DNA of 64,000 nt. Source: Adenanthera pavonina (Eukaryota > Streptophyta > Magnoliopsida > Fabales > Fabaceae). Below the pieces are notes generated by a model. It was not told the origin of the DNA and made no database searches. It saw only the letters and a program-made list of their open reading frames with translations. The translations under genes and the position numbers were made by a program. The number at the start of each line of letters is the position of its first letter. Position 1 is the first letter of the stretch. Shown here in pieces: positions 22,134-34,000 of this stretch. The stretch is from contig JAIVEN010000021.1 in NCBI GenBank assembly GCA_026686845.1, positions 24,570,001-24,634,000 on the forward strand. The letters are read 5' to 3'.

Positions 22134-22143
22134 GACACGTGTC
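22134..22143. promoter_or_regulatory. Palindromic G-box/ABRE-like site upstream of polygalacturonase
   Basis: The sequence is GACACGTGTC, a perfect 10-bp palindrome with an ACGT core, about 210 bp before the start codon. Such sites bind plant bZIP or bHLH factors; its use here is inference. Confidence 0.45.
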
Positions 22144-22350
22144 ATCGTGTGCTTTAGACTGAGTTCCTGAGCCATCTATATGTTTTGAATCATAAATATG
22201 AACCTCTGCTTAAGCATGAAATTTACTGGCTAGTTAGCGATCACAGTCATTCTTCTTTCTCCTTGTTTAATCTTCACCATTGTTTACTCACAGTCACACC
22301 AAGTTTTCTAAACCTGAAATTTTATGCCTATACACAGAACATATTTCCTC

Positions 22351-24886
22351 ATGGATCTCGTTCGTGTGTTTCTTGTGCTCTGGATTACTATGATTCTGTT
22401 TACCCACAATTGGAGATATGCGGAAGGAAGATACCACCACCATCCAAAGAAGCAGAAGAGCCCTGTTCATTCACCTCCTTCAAGGTCTCCTAGCGTTCCT
22501 TCTAAACCACATCCATCTAATCCAGGACAGTCCATTTCCGGTTCTATTTTCGACGTAACATCCTTTGGGGCAGTTGGAGACGGTTCAGCTGATGACACAG
22601 CCGCGTTCGTGGCAGCCTGGAAAGCAGCTTGTGCAGTAGAGTCAGGGGTGGTTCTAGCTCCTGAAAACCATCGTTTCAAAATCACTTCTACTATCTTTTC
22701 AGGTCCCTGCAAGCCTGGACTCGTGCTTCAAGTAAGTTTTACAAGCACTAACAAATTCATTGTGCGTCAGATATTCTGTTTTTTTTCTCTGAAAAATTAG
22801 ATAAAATGACTAATGTGCAAAATGTGAACAGGTGGATGGAGTGCTTATGCCTCCAGATGGACCAGGTTCGTGGCCAAAAGGAGATAGTCGTAACCAATGG
22901 CTTGTGTTTTACCGACTTGACCAAATGACTTTCAGTGGCACTGGAATTATAGAAGGCAATGGACAACAGTGGTGGGAGCTACCCTGTAAACCTCACAGGG
23001 TAAGATAATCATTCTATCATGTCATTAACACATTGATCCCCTCATTAACTTTTCCCTTCAAGGCTGATAAACAAGTAGGGATACGGATCGAGAGTGTAGT
23101 ATTGATCAGTATGGTTTGGTTGGTTTTTGAACCCGATTGAACTAAATAGTTTATTCAAATGAATACTAGACTTGTTCATTTTTTTTTTTTTAAATTATAT
23201 CAATTATAATACATTTTGATTCATTTTTTGATAGTTTAATTTGGGGACTGGCTAATGTTACTTTTTGATTCATCGTGTAAGGTGGACACAATTTATTTTC
23301 TCGAAATGGGTAATCTGTACTTTCCCTGATGAATTCTACTAAATGGAAGTAAAATGGAAATTTCAGGGTCCCAATGGAAAAACGATGCCAGGACCATGTG
23401 AAAGCCCAACAGTGAGTGACCTTCTCAGAATTCAGCTCAGCCATTAAATATGAGCCCTTTCTTTCTCTTTTTGAACCGTCTTTTCTCAGCAATGTTTCTC
23501 GCTTTTCACTTTGGTTTACAGATGATAAGGTTCTTCATGAGCTCCAATTTGGCGGTGACGGGGCTCAGAATTCAAAACAGTCCTCAGTTCCATATGAAGT
23601 TCGATGGCTGCCAAGGAGTTCTGATTGATAAGCTGTCAATCTCTTCGCCTAAACTCAGCCCCAACACCGATGGAATCCACATAGAGAACTGCAACTCTGT
23701 AGGAATATACAACTCCATGATTAGCAATGGTAGACACGAATCAACAATGTTTCAATCACCCCATATGTCAGTTTAGTTCTATGTCTCCTATTCATATATC
23801 ATGATTTGGACAGGAGATGATTGTATTTCAATTGGACCTGGGTGCTCAAATGTGAACATAGAGGGCGTCACTTGTGGTCCTAGCCATGGGATTAGGTACC
23901 TTCCTGCTTTTTATTCATAGAGTCCAATCTTAACTTTCTACCTATTTATTGCGAAATACTTGTATACGCGTGAACACTGAAGCTTATCTTTTTGTGTACT
24001 GATATCATGTTACTTGTCATACCCTCATGTTATGCTCAGCAGCATGTTCAATTACTATTTTGAAAAGGAAAGATGAATGACTATGATGAGTTTGAAAGTT
24101 ACTTTAAATTCGCGTAAAGACTACGATCAATGTTAAAGCGTCCTCAATATTTTCTCTTTAAAGACAGGCATTACTTTTCTTGCGACCTATCACTTCAACA
24201 GTTGGAAAGGTCCATATCAGACAGCATCTTGTGGAAGCCTGAATAGACAAAATCAAACCTAAAAAATGACTATATTCATCTGACCTTTTTATTTTCCCCT
24301 AGAATGTATTGTGTTTTATAATAGGCCTGAAATAACAATACCTACCCATAACTAAGTGGAGTGTTTCTCTATCTCGTGCAGCATTGGAAGCCTGGGAGTG
24401 CACAATTCGCAGGCATGTGTGACTAACCTAACCGTTCGCAACTCGGTGATAAAGGAATCAGACAATGGGCTTCGAATCAAGACGTGGCAAGGCGGGATGG
24501 GCTCAGTGACGGGCTTAAGGTTCGAGAACATCCAAATGGACAACGTGCTAAACTGCATCATCATAGACCAATACTACTGCTTGTCCAAGGAATGCCTGAA
24601 CCAGACTTCCGCGGTCCACGTAGACGACGTGTTGTACAGGAGCATCAAGGGCACCTACGACGTGCGTACCCCTCCCATCCACTTCGCTTGCAGCGACACT
24701 GTCGCTTGCACCAACATAACGCTCTCTGAGGTTGAGCTTCTGCCGTACGAAGGGCAATTGCTGGATGACCCTTTTTGCTGGAACGCATATGGGACTCAAG
24801 AGACCATGACCATACCTCCTCTCAATTGCTTAAGACAAGGCGAGCCTGCCACTGTGGGAGAGCTCTCTGCATATGAATGCAGATAA
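22351..24886 (+). CDS. Polygalacturonase (glycoside hydrolase family 28)
   Basis: The enzyme hydrolyses alpha-1,4 bonds of pectic polygalacturonan in the cell wall. Exons are 22351-22731, 22832-22999, 23367-23411, 23522-23729, 23814-23895 and 24382-24886. All junctions are GT..AG and the total is 1389 nt, or 462 residues. The start at 22351 is chosen over 22324 because it gives a proper signal peptide (MDLVRVFLVLWITMILF). A His/Pro/Ser-rich linker follows to about residue 65, then the beta-helix domain. All four GH28 motifs are present: NTDG (residues 246-249), GDD (268-270), SHG with His292, and RIK (326-328). Motif III reads CGPSHG rather than the commoner GHG form, as I recall for the At1g48100-like clade. 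Length and catalytic residues are complete, so it is likely active and secreted. Confidence 0.95.
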
Positions 24887-26182
24887 AAGATTAATAGCTT
24901 TTATAGAAGAAGTTGATTTGTGGTTTTATAATTTGTCACTTAGTATTCATCCCTTTTTGGGAGTATTAATCCCATATTGTGTGATGACAGATATTGAATT
25001 GGGTCCACTTCTTGGACCAATACGTTGTAATAGAATGATTGGATCTGTATATTTCATAAATGAATTTCTTTTTTCTTTTTAATTTTTAAATTATTATTCC
25101 ATAAATAGATCCATCATTTCGGAAGTGCAGGGAATGAGGAGTTAGGGTTTAGGGTGAATTCAAATACATCCGACCTCGTTTCCAATACGTTTCGGCCACA
25201 TACAGGTTCATGACTTGCGGGAATAATTTAATATGAATTTTTTTGTTCCAACGGAAAACGAAAATTAGAATTGAATTCAAGGCTTACGCCATGGAAACAT
25301 GCACTTCAACTGGAAATTCAAGGTTTGATCACCTATGCATGTTGTGATCAAAGGTTTCATCATTTGTAGCAAATAGCAGTATTGCTCTTTTAAACTTGAC
25401 TCCTCGTTATTTTAAACTGTGGAGCCTGAAAGTCTTTTCTTCCTTACTCCCTCCCTCCACTCTCAAGTATAAAAAATTTCGAAAGGGTCTCCTTCATCCA
25501 AAATATAATAGAGAAGTAAGGGAAAGATGCATTTTAGATTTTTTTTTTTTCAATAACACCCTTTATAATATTGGAAATTTATATATTTGAATTTTACACC
25601 AAAATCATTAATTACATGTAGTTTAAGATACCGTTTGATATGAAATAAGTTGAGGGAGGAAAGTAGAATTCACAGGAAATTATACCTTAATTCGGGAAGT
25701 AAAATTTTCTGAACAAAATTTGGGAAATTTCACAGTTGCAGTACAAATTATGATATTTTGTAAAAAAATATTTTTAATTATTTAATCTATTTTTTAATTA
25801 AAAAATAATATCTTTAATAATAAAATATAATATATTTATTTTAAAAAATAATTTCAACTTCTCATTAATTAAAAAATTAAAAAAATAGGTAATAATATAT
25901 ATAAAATTATGGTTTTTATAAAAAATAACCAGAAATATAATTTTTTATGACCATTTTGACCACGACATCTAGCCCCACCTCTCATCCATTTCAGCATGCT
26001 GCATCGTTCCGCATCCCAAATCACTCCGACCACCGTCTGGCGTCGAATATTCACTATCCTCCATCACTCTGATCATCTTCATCCTATCACTAGAAGCATC
26101 CTTCGACGTTACAGCCAACCACCAGGACCGTCTTCATCTTCTCTTTTCTGTATTTGCATCAGCATTGACATCATTTCTTCTT
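24887..26182. other. Intergenic DNA downstream of polygalacturonase
   Basis: It includes the gene's 3' flank and an AT-rich stretch (25740-25940). From about 25970 the sequence becomes C/T-rich and coding-like and leads into the GDP-fucose synthase fragment. No complete gene is present. Confidence 0.5.
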
Positions 26183-26239
26183 GACAAATCTGCCAAGGTG
26201 TTCGTTGCCGATCACAGGGGTCTCGTCGGCTCAGCCATC
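26183..26239 (+). pseudogene. Fragment of GDP-L-fucose synthase (GER) N-terminus
   Basis: Nineteen codons read DKSAKVFVADHRGLVGSAI. This matches the N-terminal Rossmann segment of plant GDP-4-keto-6-deoxymannose 3,5-epimerase-4-reductase, the last enzyme of GDP-fucose synthesis, with one visible change: the first Gly of the G-x-x-G-x-x-G nucleotide loop is Asp. After Ile the homology stops abruptly and the frame soon ends. There is no more of the 300-residue enzyme nearby, so this is a captured or relict fragment. Confidence 0.7.
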
Positions 26240-27823
26240 TCCGCAGGCTACCACAAGGTGTTCTTCCCCACAAATCTGCCAAGCGATTGTCCGTCTTGCA
26301 TTTGATTTTATGTTCTTGAATTTTTGTTCTGAGTGGATTTACGGGTTCAGAACCATATCCTTATTGGGTATAAATTTGATTTAAGGTTTTGAAATTGGGC
26401 ACTGGGAAATTTTTAAGCTTGGAGTACAGCACATGTTGATTCTGACAAAATTCCTCAATTCCACTTGTTAAATATGAGAAATACTCATTTCCACTGACTG
26501 AGTCAACTTTGATGTTCATAAGAGTATTGTGAAACATACTTGTACAATTGCTTTAACCGAATAAAGAAGAATTTCTTGCCATTCGGAATTAAAGCATTCA
26601 TCATATGTGTGTTTTATATGTTCTGTATTACGTGGAAGGAAATTTCATTTAAATGGTTTTGATAAGTGTAAAATATATTGTCTGATATATGTTCCTCCTG
26701 CATTTATACCAAATTTGCACCCAAACCAATTTTGAACTCTAAACTGAAAATTGATAAGATTTTAGAGTACCGAAGAATAAGGCAATATATGATGGTGGGC
26801 ACTCTGCTCTTTTTCATATGCTTACTGTAATGAGATGCGTAGTAGAACCGGACCCCAAACATTTGGCAGCAAAATGCACATACCCAATAAGATTTCTCTG
26901 AATTCTTGTTCCTAACAGTCTAACAGACATAACGTCATTTGAGGATCTTTTATAACAACTTATCTTAATAGAACTTGTACTTCATTGATGCATGAATGAC
27001 ATGATTATTGATTTCTAAACCACACAGCATAAGTTTTCTATTGATCATCACAGCATGAGTTTTCCATTGATCATCTAAATAGAACTTGAATCTGTGATTC
27101 TATGCCATTCTAAATTCTAGACATAGCATGAATGGTATGTTTACAGCTTCTTTTATCGATACAAGCAAGGCAGTGTTTGTGGCTTTGTTTTTTTTTCAAG
27201 TATATCACTGATGCTATTTTAGGTTCTTGTAATTGTCAAATTCAGTTTCTTCTTCTAGTATTACCTGTTGGTAAATGATTGCTTTCTGTTTTTAGTAGGC
27301 ATACTAATGCATTTTGCTGCTGTTGCTTTAGTGTTATTTTTGCGTCACATTTATGCCTCTTATGGAAAATATTTATGTGGATATTCAATATTACTGAAGT
27401 ACTGTGTGTGTGTGTGTGTACGTGCAAAGCTTGTTCATTGGGTAATTTGTGATTATGTAAGATTTACCAGCCTTATCTAAAACAGTAGGACATATTTGAG
27501 TAGTGAATAGTGATGATGATGTTGCCAATGAAGGATAACAATTGATTCCATTATTTGTGGTCGGTGACATTGAAGAACAAGACCCATATGTATATATATA
27601 TGTATAAATATTTTTGTAGCTAAAGAAAGGTGTGACAATAGGCTTGGCCATAACAGATGTGAGCTCAGGTCCAAACTTGGCTTGACCTGGTCTACAAACT
27701 GCTCTAATTAGGAGGATCATACTGTTGTGTTTCTTGTATTTAATTAAAGACTTTATATGGAGATAAAATAGCTTGTTGTGCTTCTGCAGGGCTGTGTAAT
27801 CTTGAGACAAATCTGTTATAAAA
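26240..27823. other. Upstream region of the LYR gene
   Basis: It holds non-coding AT-rich DNA and a (GT)n tract at about 27404-27420. A possible 5'-UTR splice acceptor, TTCTGCAG, lies 35 bp before the LYR start codon. No other gene was seen. Confidence 0.45.
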
Positions 27824-29209
27824 ATGCCTTCTCTTCAAACTGCACTGCCTCCTGAGTTGGCCAACAATGCCATAAGGGTTTGATACGATCATACTATTGT
27901 TTTTCTTTCTTCTATTTGAGTGATCTTAGTGTTCTTTTCTTTGAATTGTCATTTGTTTGATGTTGTTGTTATAACTAATTTCTATCTTTTTTATAGCTTT
28001 ACCGTGAATGCCTACGAAGAGCTAAATATATTGGTCATAGGGTATGTCATTCTTTTCCCCACATGCACCAACTTTTGCCCTAGCTTCAGCAGCTGTTTGT
28101 TGCTGCTTTCAAAATTTAATTGCAGTACATATGAAAAAGCTTGTTTGAAGTGGTGGGTATATCATTAAAAAGTGACTCAGGACCATGATTGACTTATATT
28201 GAGATCCCTCATCTCTCCTTTATTCTTTTTTCCTTTGATTGGATTTTTGTTGTCCTGCAAAGAAGTCATTACTGCCCTTTAGCTTCTAAAGTAACTGACT
28301 ATAATTGGGAATGCATCCTTCAGGCTCTAGTTGTAAAATCATTGTTAAGGGGTGGCCAGATTACTCTCCTCAAATCTTCTGATAATATAATCATACTTGA
28401 GGGTGGCCGTGTATTGCATTCATATCTTGTATTTAATGAATGGAAATAAAAACGTCCAGAAGTTTGTGAGTTCGTGTGTTGTTTGTCATTTGAAAGGCGT
28501 TTCTAGAGTGGTAACACTATTTTTAATTTTTACAAAGAAGAGAAGTGGTACAGTTGTAATTTCAATGGTGCATGTCTAAATTTTGTGATGTAAGGATTCT
28601 AAAGACATATATGCGTTTTCTAAAAGTCCCACAAGATGTATAAATTTGACTTGTGCTACATGCATGACACTTTCATCTGAGTATGACCATGTTTACCACC
28701 TAAAGGGGTCAGATTCCATCTTTAGAAGTGCACTCCTCCTGTTTGGCCATTTTCCTTTCTAGTATTTAATGCGTCTCTAATACTTGTCCTTGTATGGTTA
28801 GAGCAAGATTTGTGAAACTGTCAAACTGATTCCAGTCTTTAACTGCGTGCTGTTGCAGCAACATAACACTGAACTTCTTGTGAGTATGGTGAGACAGCAG
28901 TTTAAGAAACACATGCATGAGACGGATCCTGAGAAAATTCAAAAACTAAAGGATGAGTAAGCTTGTGCTCTAGTTTTTAGCATATTTTTCAGTTTTTCCA
29001 GTTCCATTTTTGTTTCTTGGGTGTGGGTGGGGGATATATTTGGTGTCAAGAACACATTATACTTGTCCTCAATTTAAAGTGCAAAAATGATGTAACAGTT
29101 TGGGTTTTGCAGTGCTGCAAGAGGACTTATAAACCACATACTGTATGAGTCGGAGAAAATGTCTGGTCGTAAATTCAGTGAGAGCCCAAAAGTTGTTTCT
29201 TCCAATTGA
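27824..29209 (+). CDS. LYR-motif protein (Complex1_LYR family)
   Basis: This is a small protein of the LYR family, whose members act in mitochondria as assembly factors for respiratory complexes or in iron-sulfur cluster transfer. Exons are 27824-27877, 27997-28041, 28859-28956 and 29113-29209. All junctions are GT..AG and the total is 294 nt, or 97 residues. The signature is at the first junction: AIR|LYRECLRRAKYIGHR, with Leu-Tyr-Arg at residues 19-21 and the basic follow-on usual in the family. The middle has a helical, charged segment (VRQQFKKHMHETDPEKIQKL), and the tail is short and polar. It is acidic-basic throughout with no membrane helix. Which LYRM subfamily it belongs to (LYRM9-like is my guess) is not certain. 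No exon is long enough to show as a separate reading frame, so it is easy to miss. Confidence 0.9.
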
Positions 29210-29247
29210 TTATTGTAGATCAACCTTTCCCAAGGTGTTTATGATCA

Positions 29248-29253
29248 AATAAA
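29248..29253 (+). terminator. Poly(A) signal of the LYR gene
   Basis: AATAAA lies 38 bp after the LYR stop codon, within ATCAAATAAAATAG. Confidence 0.5.
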
Positions 29254-29396
29254 ATAGTTGGAGGCAGTGCAGTGGTTTCTTGAATTACTTGTTCACATTC
29301 AAAGCACTAAAGCTGTGTTTAGTTACTTTCTTCCTATCGACTCGGTTTCTGTATCAATCCTATGTTTTGGCTATTTGGCTAATAATGAGTGTAGAA

Positions 29397-29736
29397 CCTT
29401 ACCTTACTGATGGTTATCCATTTGGAGAAAACATAGTTTCAGTCTTTGTATGTTTTCTATCGGCCATTATTAAAAAATGACCCTTACCTTACTGATGGTT
29501 ATCCATTTGGAGAAAACAGAGTTTCAGTCTTTGTATGTTTTCTATCAGTCATTATTAAAAAATGACCCATGCTGATGCTTATCCATTTGGAGAAAACATG
29601 GTTTCAGTCTTTGTATGTTTTCTATCTGCCATTATTAAAAAATGACCATGACCCTTTCCTTACTGATGGTTATGCATTTGGAGAAAACATAGTTTCAGTC
29701 TTTGTATGTTGTCTATCAGCCATTATTAAAAAATGA
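29397..29736 (+). repeat. Minisatellite, four copies of an 85-bp unit
   Basis: The unit contains TTATCCATTTGGAGAAAACA, then GTTTCAGTCTTTGTATG, then CATTATTAAAAAATGA. Copies begin near 29397, 29482, 29566 and 29652. They differ by scattered substitutions and small indels, with the third copy losing part of CTTACCTTACTGATGG. It starts 188 bp after the LYR stop codon. Confidence 0.9.
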
Positions 29737-31051
29737 CAAATAAGTTTTGTGAGTGTATAACTTTTACAGCATTACATGATCGGAACTAAATATTTTTTTA
29801 TAACAAGTATCATATTTTAAGTTTAGTCCTACTGCATATGATGTGTGCGTGTCTGCGTATGACTCTGTGGGGTGTGTGTGTGTGTGTGTGTGTTTCCTGC
29901 CTTTTTCCATTGTATATGGTCTTCTTTAAACTTTAACTGGGTGAACTACAATAAAATAAGAACGATTCATTCTTCAAAAAATGATTCTATTTTACATTGA
30001 TTTGTTACAAATGAATTATTTAGTTTCTTAAAGATTTTTTCCTTTTAATTTGTTCCGTAAAAGATGACTAACTTAGTCATTCAGATATTTATATCCAATC
30101 TAAATCAAATTGCCTTTTTGACAAATAAGAAAGAAGTCAGGTCATGGTGAGGGACAGTCTGTTTTATTTGGATTGAAAAAATGTCTCGCGGATTAAATAT
30201 CATGACCGAAAGGATCAAATCGAGTGGAGGATAATGTAATGATTATAAGACTTGACAAAATCATCTAAAAGTTGTTTGTGTGATTGTGTCAATGCTAGAA
30301 TTGTTGAACCAAAAACCATTTTTTACTATTAAATTAGGTAAATAACCTTTTATACATGCATATGATATGCAGTATTGTTCAAATTTAAGTAAATTTTGAC
30401 GCGATAATAATTTGATGCCATTCAAGCTTTTTAACATTTGCAGTATCTTGTATCGATAATTATACTGATATTTTGTGTGCGCATTATTTATGCTTATGTA
30501 AACCATGTACATGTAAGCATGCTCGCATCAGTGTTCTTTCCATCCATGGTGATGTTCTACATACACATTTGTGAACATGAATGTGTATGCCTCTTCGTAT
30601 GTGTGGGAAAGAAAATTAAAAATGATATATGAAATCAATCAATATATATATAATAAAAATTATAGAAAATTACACTGTTTATTAATTATGGACATTGAGG
30701 CTTCATGCAATGTATGAAACCTAGTTCTTTCAAGATGAAAGAAAAAGAAATTCTAAAATATTCCACTAATTGTTTAAATCGACTCACTAATTTACTTGAA
30801 AAATTTTAATATTCGATCCCCCGTAATCCAATTGAAAAATATTAAATAGAATAATTCATAAAACTCCAAGACTTACCTTTCCCACTTAAATTGCCTCAAT
30901 ATGTGGCATTATGCTGGCTGGCCAGCGGCCATAAAACTGAAATTGGGTACCAAATAAAACTTTTAAGAGAAAATGGAATTTCAGGGTCAGTATATGTCTC
31001 CAAGATGACATATAATGCTCCAAAGAAAAAAAAAAAAAGAAATTTACAGGG
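29737..31051. other. Convergent intergenic region between LYR and DRM3 genes
   Basis: The LYR gene (+) and the DRM3-like gene (-) end towards each other here. It contains a (GT)n tract at about 29872-29893 and otherwise AT-rich DNA. A minus-strand AATAAA (TTTATT on plus) near 30678 could serve DRM3 mRNA 3' processing. Confidence 0.45.
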
Positions 31052-34000
31052 TCACCTCCTTTCACACATGCTCCTCACACGCTGCACGACACGAACAAAT
31101 TCATGAAACAACGAAAAATCGAAAGCGATGTGAGTTTGACCTCCTTGATTTTTGGAGCTTGAACAAGTTGATGGGTTCTGACAAATGACCAGGTCAAAAC
31201 CACCAAATTTCTTGATCATACTATCAAGCCTGCTACTCGTGAGCCTTTGAACTTCTTCAATCTGAACCAGTTCCCCAGTCTGCCCAGAAGTCTGCCACCA
31301 CCTCTTCAGGACCTTCCTCTTAGTCTCAGAACTCTCAACCGACACAAGATTTTTTACCTTGATCCCAAGACGGTGAAGGGCAACTTCTGCCCCACCAATC
31401 CCACTAAAAACTGACAGCATCGTCAATCCACCGGGGAACATGGCCTTCAACACAGAAAGATGATATCCCAACGTGTCTGTCTGAAAGCAGTATTTTAGTA
31501 AATTTAGTCTTTCTCTCAAACTAATATCTGCAACACGGGTATGATTCGGTGGATAGCCTAAGATAACCTCCAAATGTTCAGGCTCAATAGGACCCAGTTT
31601 GTTCTTGCCAACCCACACAAGATTTAGTGCACGGCCATGATGTAGGATGTCTTGCTTCTGTTCAGATGTGAGAACTCCACTAGAATTAGCCAGAGTCCTT
31701 CCTAATCTATCACAATGCTGTGCTATTCCGCTAGTCTCACAACTAATGCAGCTCAACTGCTTCCTTGAATCCCAGGATGGCCACCATTTCTTTGAAAGCG
31801 GTATTGCATCTGCAATAGTCATAGGTGGCATTGGGAGGATGCGAAACCTGTTTTCAGCTGGAAGATTGTGTACATATCCTTCTCTTCTACTTACGGCTGA
31901 AAATAACTGAGTATTCACAAATTCTGGTTCAAGAGCATATAAAAACTGAGAAATCTTTCCCCATGAGTCATAAGATATACTTGCTATGTTTCCATAAAAG
32001 AAATATGGAGGTCTTGCTACTACTCTGTTAAGACACCTGGATTGATTTGGTTTGTTAAACCTGGGCAGTCCACCAATGTCAACATCAACTTTCTCTTCCA
32101 CCCAATCAGGATCAAAAGGAGAGATCGAGACCTCATAATGTTCCTGCTTTGGCCTTTTCCCGACATTATTTTCCACGAAGTTGGTAAACTCCACGCTAGA
32201 ATTAGCACCAGGAAGTTCATCAGCAAACTCATCCTTCACCCTTTTACCCTGAAAATTTTCCTCTAAGTTGATATCCCTCACCCTTTTACCCCGAAAATTT
32301 TCCTCTAAATTGACATCCCTTGAATGGGAAGATTCACAGTTAAAATTCTCCGTTTTCACTTCTTCTGTGCCGTTTAATTCTTCTTTGATCCCCACAGAAC
32401 ATGAGCTAGAAGCGGTGGGATACTAGACAACATAAGAAATTCCATCATTTAGGGATTAACTGAATAGTAAACAAGAAATAATATTACAGTATCATGATGG
32501 CAAGCTTAAAACAAATCATTGTCTTTCGTAAGAGTGTCACTTGGTGCAACTTCAATTATATTTAGTGTGGGTAATTAAGAAAAATGTCTGTCTGATTGTA
32601 CAAGCTAGTGTATATCAAGCGGGATAAAGAATTTAGGAAAGTTTTGTAGGCTAAGAAAAGGATTATCCTTTTCAAGGTATTATTTAGGAAAGTCTTGTAG
32701 GTTAAAGAAATGGTTACTTGCAGCTCATCAAAAGAAAAGAGAATGTGTCTTTCTCTGGTTATAATATCAGTATTCGCTATATGAGTATTACACCATTATT
32801 GAATATTTCAATAAAATATTTTGTTCAAAGGGACAAAACAAATGGTTTTTTTTTTTCAACACTATGAGGAAGTCAGAGAGTAAAATCTTAAGTTATAAAG
32901 GACTAAGAGAAAGATGAATTGACTGCAAAAAAATAATTAAAAGAATACAAAAAGTAGGACGTAGTATAACCTTACGCACAACATAATTGATACCATTTTG
33001 CTCCGCTACAATACAGTTTGCAAGCTCTGATATAGGAACCTCAGTACCTGAAAAGAACACGAGGGACTGCATATAACATTTCCAAATTCAAATGCGAAAG
33101 AATATGGAGAAGATAACCAGGTAGATACGGAGTACAAGTAAAACACAATGGCTAAATGATCACTCTAATTTGTAGAAGGCATTGCTACAACAGATACTAT
33201 CAATCCAATGCCTACTGCAATGGTGCCATCCCATAACCCAAAAAAAAAAAAAACCACTAAATGCTTTCCAGAGGAAAGATTGTAAATATAACCTCAATTA
33301 CTAGAGTTTGCCAGAGATCAGCTATTATATTATTACTCACCTAGTTTTTCAATTGCTGATGATACTTCACTCTCAGAGAAACCCATTTCAAGCAGTTGAA
33401 GTGTTTTCTCCATGGTCCCAAACAGTTTTTCATGATTAACCTAAGATTCAAGGTTTAATAATACGTATTAGATACATAAATAAGACATAGGAAAATGAAA
33501 CGGACATAGTACTAGTCATTACCTTTTTTTATTTTTTTTCTAATGGACAATTATGTTGAAATTTAACAATAAAGTGAAATTAGCCAAAATAGAATAACTG
33601 CAGAAAGACCATTCGAATGTTTAAATATGAAGACCTCATTTTTGGTGTAAACAATGGCAATATCATCTGTTTCCTTTTCAATATTTTTGGCAATCTGAGC
33701 AGCAACTATAACGTCCACCAGCTCATGAATTGAAGCTTTATCACCTGACACGAAATAACAAAACAAGAAATCCACACTGATATGAGTAATATGTAAATGG
33801 AGATGAGAAACTTCCTTCTTTACCAATAGAAATGCTATGCAAACACAAGGTAAAGCACTCAGATCTCAGAACTTCTAAAATAAAGTTGGATGCATGTCAT
33901 ACTGTTGAGAAATCTGTCTAGGTGGAGTTCCAAGAGGATTACGGTTTAATAATTATCTAGGATTTATAGAGTTTATTATTGTTTAGGAGTCTTACAATTA

